From assembly GCA_963733905.1 (NCBI GenBank), contig CAVTEU010000006.1, positions 248,001 through 312,000 on the forward strand: 64,000 nucleotides of DNA, in the 5' to 3' direction. Position 1 is the stretch's first letter. Each line of letters begins with the position of its first letter. Positions 58,786 to 64,000 of this stretch are shown here, in pieces. The notes beneath the pieces are model-generated. The model saw only the letters and a program-made list of their open reading frames with translations, searched no databases and was not told the DNA's origin. The translations under genes were made by a program, and so were the position numbers. The DNA is from DATADW01 sp963733905. Its GTDB lineage: Bacteria > Actinomycetota > Acidimicrobiia > Spongiisociales > DATADW01.

Positions 58786-59408
58786 GAGCCGGTCATCTTC
58801 GATTGCGATGGCGTGCTGGTCGACTCCGAGGACCTGGCGTGGCGGGCATGGCGCCAAGTGCTCGCCCCGTACGGCGTCGAGTTGACCGCCGAGGACGAGC
58901 ATGCTCTCACCGGCCGGACCGACTCGGACGTCTACCGGCTCTTCGCCGGGCGGGTGCCGCTCGATGGCGAGGAGGCGATCGCTGGATCGTGTCGGTGACG
59001 TGCTCGATGAGCTGTTCGCCGACCTCACCGTCTATGACGATGCCTTGGACACGGCCGAGCATCTGGCCGGCCTGGGCGTCCCGCTGGCCGTGGCGTCGTC
59101 TTCGCGGCGGCGCCGCCTCGACCGCACCCTCTCCGTCACCGGGCTCGACCGGCTGTTCCCGATCACCGTCGCCGGCGACGAGGTGGAGAATGCCAAGCCG
59201 GCACCCGACATCTTCCTCGAGGCGGCTCGACGGCTCGGGACGCACCCCGAGACCTGCTTCGTGGTCGAGGACACCCCCGCCGGGGTCGCCGCCGGGAGGG
59301 CGGCCGGGATGACCGTGGTGGCGGTGGTCAGGGGCCGCTACACGCCGGAGGACCTCCAAGCGGGCCGACCGGGTGGTGCCGGCGCTCATCCCCGCCTGTG
59401 TCATGTGA
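58786..59408 (+). CDS. HAD-superfamily phosphatase (beta-phosphoglucomutase type)
   Basis: Directly after the gatB TAG. The nucleophile motif I is VIFDCDGVLVDSEDLAWRAW; motif II/III follow after a frame change near 58985: VPLAVASSSRRRRLDRTL and NAKPAPDIFLEAARRLG, then CFVVEDTPAGVAAGRAAGM. A second frame change near 59370 gives the ending DRVVPALIPACVM. No start codon lies between the gatB stop and motif I; either a base is wrong near 58786 or the GTG at 58813 is used. A cytoplasmic sugar-phosphatase or mutase; substrate unknown. Confidence 0.82.
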
Positions 59409-59442
59409 CAGCCGAAGTCTGGCGGGGAGGTAGCGTGACCAT

Positions 59443-60699
59443 GTGACCGCCCCGCCATCGCAGCGCTGGAGCCCCAACACCAAACGGATCGTCATCATCT
59501 CGATGGTCCTCGCCCTGCTGGCGGTCGTGTGGCTGGCGCAGCCCGTCATCGCACCACTGGTTCTCGGCTCGCTCATCGCCTTCATCGTCGCCCCCCTCGT
59601 GAAATTGCTCCACGAGCGGGTCCACTTCCCCATGTGGCTGGCGGTGGTTGTCAGCTACGTCACCCTGGTGGTGCTGCTGGTCCTGATCTTCGCCGTCGGG
59701 ATCCCCGCCTTCGCATCGTCTTTCGCCTCGATCGACTGGGTGGCGTTGCTCGAAGACCTGTCTGCTTGGGCGATCGAGACGCTGAACAACATGCGCCAAC
59801 TCGACCTGTTCGGGATGAACATCAACCTGGCGACGATGGTCGACCCGATCATCGACGCCCTCGAGGGCACCGGGGGCGGGGGCGGCGGTGGCGGCATTTC
59901 AGTCCCGGTCGACTTCCTGGGCAACATGCTTGGTGGCGCCCTCAGTGCCACGTTCGGTTTCTTGGGATTCCTCGTGGGCGCCATCGCATTCCTGTTCCTC
60001 ACCATTGCCATTGCCCTGTACATGACCTCCGCAGGGCCCAGGCTGGTTTCCGGGTTGGACGACCTCTTCCCGCCGCCCCACGACGTCGAGCCGAGGCTGC
60101 TGGGGAGGCGGGTCAAGAAGGTGTGGACGCAATATCTGCTGGGTCAGGCGGCAGTGGCGGCGGCGGTCGGCTTGTTGACCGGGCTGGGGCTGTGGGCGGC
60201 GGGGATCCCGGGAGCCCTCTTCCTAGGCGTGCTCATGTTCTTCCTCGATTTCATCCCGACCTTCGGGCCGATAATCGCTGCAGTTCCCGGGGTGATCGTT
60301 GCGATCACCCAGGGCTCGACGTGGATCCCGCTCCCCAATTGGATCATTGCGCTGATCGTGATCGGGATCTACATGGTGATGCAGCAGATAGAGGGCATCC
60401 TCCTCGTCCCCAAGGTTCAGGGGCGGGCCGTCTCACTGCCGCCGCTGGTGGTGCTGATAAGCGTCGTGGCCATGTTCGGGGCCTTCGGCGTCCTCGGCGG
60501 GTTGCTCGCGGTCCCCGTCGTGGCAACGGGAAGGGAGGTGGCGAGGTTCCTCTGGGCGCGGCTCTGGGACCTGGAACCGTTCCCCGCGGAGGTGGCCGCC
60601 ATGGAGGCCGACATGCTGGCCGCAGCGGAGCCGCCACCGCCACCGGAGGAACCTTCGACACCTCCTCCGCCCACCGTCGCCGTCATCCGCGAAGAGTGA
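59443..60699 (+). CDS. AI-2E-family (PerM/UPF0118) transporter
   Basis: 418 residues, intact. Seven to eight helices, from IVIISMVLALLAVVWLAQPVI to the C-terminal repeat GIYMVMQQIEGILLVPKVQG. Signature: FFLDFIPTFGPIIAAVPGVIV and the conserved GRAVSLPPLVVLIS...FGVLGGLLAVPVVA. A Gly-rich insertion of eight Gly in a row interrupts the loop near residue 145. Substrates vary (autoinducer-2 in some, Na+/H+ in others), so none is assigned. The tail is Pro-rich. Convergent with the oxidase, overlapping by 17 bases. Confidence 0.92.
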   Translation: MTAPPSQRWSPNTKRIVIISMVLALLAVVWLAQPVIAPLVLGSLIAFIVAPLVKLLHERVHFPMWLAVVVSYVTLVVLLVLIFAVGIPAFASSFASIDWVALLEDLSAWAIETLNNMRQLDLFGMNINLATMVDPIIDALEGTGGGGGGGGISVPVDFLGNMLGGALSATFGFLGFLVGAIAFLFLTIAIALYMTSAGPRLVSGLDDLFPPPHDVEPRLLGRRVKKVWTQYLLGQAAVAAAVGLLTGLGLWAAGIPGALFLGVLMFFLDFIPTFGPIIAAVPGVIVAITQGSTWIPLPNWIIALIVIGIYMVMQQIEGILLVPKVQGRAVSLPPLVVLISVVAMFGAFGVLGGLLAVPVVATGREVARFLWARLWDLEPFPAEVAAMEADMLAAAEPPPPPEEPSTPPPPTVAVIREE

Positions 60700-61649
60700 T
60701 CGCCTCGGCGACGAGCGAAGCAGCAACCTCGGCGCACCCCCACGAAAGCGTGTAGCCGGCGCCGCCGTGCCCGTAGTTGTGGACGACGGTCGACCCGTCG
60801 TCCCGGGTGACCGACTCGACTCTCACCGTCTCTCTGACCGGGCGGAATCCGATCTTGACGTCGAGCACGACGGCGTCGCGCAGCATCGGCTCCAGCCGGG
60901 CGCACTTGTCGATGATTTGTGCGGTGACCTCATCGTCGGGTGCCGTTCCTGGGGGTACCGAGGGGTTGGCGGTCCCGCCGAGCACGCAGTCCTCACCCCT
61001 TGGGATGATGTAGAGCGGGGCGCCGGGGCCGTGCTCCACCATCAGACCCACCTCGATCCCGGGGTTGGCGACAACCACCACCTGACCCGAGGTCGGGATC
61101 ACCGACGTGTCGTCCCCGGCTAGCCGTCCCGCCTCCCATCCGGCGCAGTTGACCACGACAGGTGCATCGGGCAGACGGTCGAGCGGCTGCTCGAGCAACT
61201 CGACGCTTCCCCCGAGTTCGGCGAGGCGTTGCTGCAACCATCCCAGGTAGACCGGGGTCCGCACCATGGGCACATCGAAGACCCACCCGTGCCCGAAGCC
61301 CGGTAGCAGCTCATCGGGACGGGCATAGCGCAGGCCGGGGACGGCTGGGGCCCACCACGGGTCGGCCACCAGCCCCTCGTGGAGCTCGATGAAGCGTCTG
61401 CCGCCTCACCCCGCTCGCCGGGTCTTCGGCGGCGAGCCGGTCGAAAACCTTCCGGGTTGTCTGGGCCCATCCCAAAACCAGGTGCTGGGGCGCGGCCAGG
61501 TACGGGTACCACATGGCTGCTGCCGCCGAGGACGTGGTCCTCTCGGTGGGGACGGCGGCGACGACTTCGACAGCGAAGCCGGCCTCGAGCAGCCTTATGG
61601 CGCAGGTCAGCCCGGAGACCCCGGCGCCCACCACGACGGCGTCGCTCAA
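60683..61649 (-). CDS. D-amino-acid oxidase
   Basis: FAD enzyme oxidising neutral D-amino acids to keto acids, ammonia and peroxide. The start at 61649 gives VVVGAGVSGLTCAIRLLEAGF (FAD-binding GxGxSG). A middle segment with a frame change near 61400 leads to GWVFDVPMVRTPVYLGWLQQR. The substrate-site Arg is near IGFRPVRETVRVES, and the family signature VVHNYGHGGAGYTLSWGCA is complete. About 320 residues. Starts 7 bases after the UspA stop on the same strand, so both are one transcript. Confidence 0.88.
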
Positions 61650-61656
61650 GCCGGGC

Positions 61657-62103
61657 TCAGGGGACGACCAGAAGCTGGCAGGGTGCGTAATGGGCGAGCC
61701 GGTCGGCGACAGACCCCATGACGAATCGCTCGATCAACCCGGCGCCGCGTCTCCCGATGATCAGCAGGTCGGCGCTGTTCTCCTCGCAGAAGGAGATGAT
61801 CGAAGCAGCCGGGTCGCCAAGCTCGGTGGTCGACTCATGTTCCACGCCGGTGAGGTCCACCGCCATGATCGTGGCGTCGAGTACCTCGCCCTGGCCTTCG
61901 ATCAGAGCGTCGGAGACGGCTTCGGGCGGTGGCGGTGCGCCGCCCACTCCCCACCATCCCTCGGGGGGGCGGACAACGGTGAGGAAGTGCACCTTTGACC
62001 CGTGGGCGCGGGCGATTCCTGCCGCCACACCGGCGGCGTGGATGCTCTGCTCGGACCCGTCCGTGGCCACCACGATCATCCTTGGGTCCCATTCGCCGTT
62101 CAC
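61657..62103 (-). CDS. universal stress protein, UspA family
   Basis: 148 residues, intact, ATP-binding type. MIVVATDGSEQSIHAAGVAAG opens the fold; the nucleotide motif is IIGRRGAGLIERFVMGSVAD (G-x2-G-x9-G-S/V class). A Pro/Gly loop (PPEGWWGVGGAPPPP) is inserted near residue 45. Start at 62103 with a later ATG at 62079 (MIVVATDG) as the alternative. First gene of a two-gene unit with the D-amino-acid oxidase; divergent from serA across 78 bases. Confidence 0.9.
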   Translation of the reverse strand: MNGEWDPRMIVVATDGSEQSIHAAGVAAGIARAHGSKVHFLTVVRPPEGWWGVGGAPPPPEAVSDALIEGQGEVLDATIMAVDLTGVEHESTTELGDPAASIISFCEENSADLLIIGRRGAGLIERFVMGSVADRLAHYAPCQLLVVP

Positions 62104-62181
62104 ACCGCTCCTCCCGTGATCGAGTGGTCATGTTGGCACGCCGGCACCCCATCTTGTCGCGGTAGCGGTGCACCCGCCACA

Positions 62182-63784
62182 ATGCGAGACGTGGGAACCC
62201 GTCCTGTCGTTGTCGTAGCCGAGCCGATCGCCGCCATCGGCCTCGCCGAGCTGGGCCAGCACGCCGAGGTGATCGACGCCGTCGGCGCCTCCCGCTCCGA
62301 GCTGATCGAGCTGGTGCGGTCCGCCCATGGGCTCCTGGTCCGGTCGGCTACGGCCGTCGACGCCGAGCTGATCTCCGCTGCGCCGTCGCTCCAGGTGATC
62401 GGGCGGGCCGGGATCGGAGTGGACAACATCGATCTGGAAGCGGCCACCGCCGCCGGCGTGCTGGTGGTCAATGCGCCCGCCGCCAACGTGATCTCGGCGG
62501 CGGAGCACACCATGGCGCTGATCCTCTCGCAGGCGCGCAACGTGCCAAGGGCGGACGCCACGCTGCGATCCGGTGTCTGGGACAGGAAGAGCTTCGAGGG
62601 GATCGAGCTGCACGGCAAGACGCTGGGGGTGATCGGGCTGGGCCGGGTCGGCACCCTGGTAGCGCAGCGCGCCCATGCCTTCGGAATGGCGCTTCTCGCA
62701 TACGACCCCTTTGTCGGCCACGAGCGTGCCAGGCGGATCGGGGTGGAGCTCACCGACGACCTCGACCGTATCTACGCCAACGCCGACGTGATCACGATCC
62801 ATCTCCCCAAGACGAAGGACACCGAGGGGCTGATCGGCAAGGAGGCGCTGGAGAAGATGCGCGAAGGGGTCCGGATCGTCAACACGTCGCGGGGAGGGAT
62901 CATCGACGAGGCGGCGTTGGCGGAGATGATCGGGTCCGGCAAGGTGGCCGGAGCTGCACTCGACGTCTTCGCCGAGGAGCCCTTGGGTGACAGCCCGCTG
63001 CTGGCGCTGCCGCAGGTGGTGCTCACCCCGCATCTCGGCGCCTCGACGGTGGAGGCGCAGGACAAGGCCGGTGTGGACGTCGCCCGCTCGCTGGTGCTGG
63101 CGCTCGCTGGTGAGTTGGTGCTGAGCGCGGTCAACGTGGACCTCGGTCCCGAGGTGGCCGACGAGGTGCGCGTCCTTCCTCCCCCTGGTCGAGCAGTTGG
63201 GCCGTGTGTTCGTCGCCCTGGCGCGTGGGATCCCAGACCGGGTGACGGTGCGGGCCGAGGGCAGGATCGCCGAATACCCGGTCCGCCCGCTCGGGCTGGC
63301 AGCGCTCAAGGGGACCCTGGCGGCGGTGAGCACGATCCCGGTGACCTACGTCAACGCCTCGCCGCTTGCGGTCGAGCGTGGCATCACCGTGGTCGAGGAG
63401 GCCGACCCCGAGCCGCGCGACTTCGTTTCTCTGGTCAGGCTGTCCGGGGAGACCGGCGGTCGGCTCATCTCGGTCGCTGGGACCCTGGGGCGCAAGGGCC
63501 CGATCCTCGTCGAGATCCTCGACCACGAGGTGGAGCTTCCGCTGTCGCAGCACATGGCGGTCCTCCGCAACGCCGACGTCCCCGGGATGATCGGCCGGGT
63601 CGGCACCTACCTCGGGGGGTTGGGGGTGAACATCGCCAACATGGTGGTGGGCCGGGCCCCCGAGACGAGTGCAGCCGCCATGATGGGGCTCAACCTCGAC
63701 CAGGCGCTCACCGACGAGCAGGTGGCCGGTCTTCTCGACATCGACGGGATCGAAGAAGCGGTATCCGTGGCACTGCCGGTGTGA
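62182..63784 (+). CDS. serA: D-3-phosphoglycerate dehydrogenase
   Basis: First step of serine synthesis. Start ATG 62182 (GTG 62191 is an alternative). NAD fold: TLGVIGLGRVGTLVAQRAHAF. Catalytic Arg/Glu/His: RIVNTSRGGIIDEAAL, DVFAEEPLGDSPLL and TPHLGASTVEAQ. After a one-base insertion near 63180 the long C-terminal part resumes (FLPLVEQLGRVFVALARGIP) with the allosteric substrate-binding domain and a final ACT domain (MAVLRNADVPGMIGRVGTYL). About 533 residues, the actinobacterial long form. Its TGA overlaps the next GTG by 4 bases. Confidence 0.93.
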
Positions 63785-64000
63785 ACCGGCCGCCCCGGGG
63801 CGAGCCGGATTCGGCCCGCTTCCCTGTGCCGGACAATCTGGCTGCTGCCGCCATAAGTGACGGACGGGGGGACTGGCTCGAGCGGCTACCGAGTTTCGTG
63901 GAGATGCTGGCGCAGAGGTGGTCGCTCCGGGTTGGGCCGCCTTTCCAGCCTGGCGGGCAGACGGCGTGGGTCGCTCCTGCGGAAGACTCCGCCGGGACTC
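63781..64000 (+). CDS. APH(6)-like aminoglycoside/hydroxyurea phosphotransferase-family protein, 3' end outside window
   Basis: GTG 63781 overlaps the serA stop (GTGA). The 73 visible residues begin NRPPRGEPDSARFPVPDNL and read GDWLERLPSFVEMLAQRWSL, then RVGPPFQPGGQTAWVAPAED. WLERLP and the G-x-V-APAED segment match the N-terminal lobe of the streptomycin-6-kinase/APH_6_hur family. The catalytic loop lies beyond the window. In actinobacteria many such chromosomal kinases have unknown small-molecule substrates, so resistance should not be assumed. Confidence 0.7.
   Translation, partial: MNRPPRGEPDSARFPVPDNLAAAAISDGRGDWLERLPSFVEMLAQRWSLRVGPPFQPGGQTAWVAPAEDSAGT

Noticed and set aside
1..64000. 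Long antisense and shifted reading frames over most genes
   Set aside because: High GC keeps stop codons rare in non-coding frames. None has family motifs, and all lie over clear genes.
1..64000. tRNA, rRNA, riboswitch or prophage signals
   Set aside because: I looked in the intergenic gaps, all shorter than 300 bases, and found no cloverleaf, rRNA-like stretch, known aptamer core, integrase or transposase.

Overview
The window is GC-rich, tightly packed bacterial chromosome with about 58 protein genes and no rRNA, tRNA, CRISPR array, phage or transposase that I can see. The gene content points to an Actinomycetota member, and class Acidimicrobiia or a close relative is my best guess. The supporting features are a nickel superoxide dismutase with its maturation peptidase, the two-subunit 2-oxoglutarate:ferredoxin oxidoreductase KorAB, a giant NAD-dependent glutamate dehydrogenase, succinylase-type lysine genes dapC-dapD-dapE, GatCAB, a MurA with Asp at the catalytic Cys position, DUF3048 and DUF402 proteins, and an LPXTG surface protein. 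The lineage is inference; no marker RNA is present.

Layout. 1-4.3 kb: end of an acyl-CoA ligase, a DUF402 protein, a small membrane protein, a K+ channel with an odd filter, an AlkD-like repair protein. 4.5-7.4 kb: korB/korA. 7.6-12.9 kb, all minus strand: amidase, DUF3048 lipoprotein, flavin monooxygenase, ACT protein, a Thr-stalk membrane protein and an overlooked 58-residue Cys-rich protein. 13-17.7 kb: a giant vWA/DUF11/LPATG surface protein, then divergent sodX and sodN. 17.7-25.1 kb: metG, aminotransferase, EamA exporter, a deoC-ALDH-truncated-ALDH set. 25.2-31.7 kb: an AlkA-like glycosylase, an esterase lipoprotein, pgl, a split-barrel/UbiA fusion, a flavin split-barrel protein, a truncated acyl-CoA ligase and a hydrolase. 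31.7-43.2 kb: gdh, rpiB, murA, a NifU-like scaffold, meaB, EamA and flavin-barrel proteins, enoyl-CoA hydratase, OsmC, SRPBCC. 43.3-48.1 kb: cysteine desulfurase, mnmA, a membrane protein and ligA, joined by 4-bp overlaps. 48.2-54.2 kb: dapCDE, glgA, quinone oxidoreductase. 54.2-55.5 kb: a small regulated operon of three very short or zinc-type genes. 55.6-64 kb: gatCAB, HAD phosphatase, AI-2E-type transporter, D-amino-acid oxidase, UspA, serA, and the start of an APH(6)-like kinase.

Functional links. Cysteine desulfurase supplies sulfur to MnmA. DapC-DapD-DapE make the meso-diaminopimelate used with MurA for peptidoglycan. DeoC releases acetaldehyde that the neighbouring ALDH can oxidise. 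SodX cleaves the SodN leader. Two families of intergenic repeats (a GGCGTCAC palindrome and heptanucleotide tandems) recur through the window and are not explained by any gene.

Caveat: most genes longer than about 1 kb contain one or more single-base frameshifts, seven of them in gdh. Because housekeeping genes are hit at the same rate as everything else, I read these as residual sequence errors. I give one feature per restored gene and state where the frame changes.
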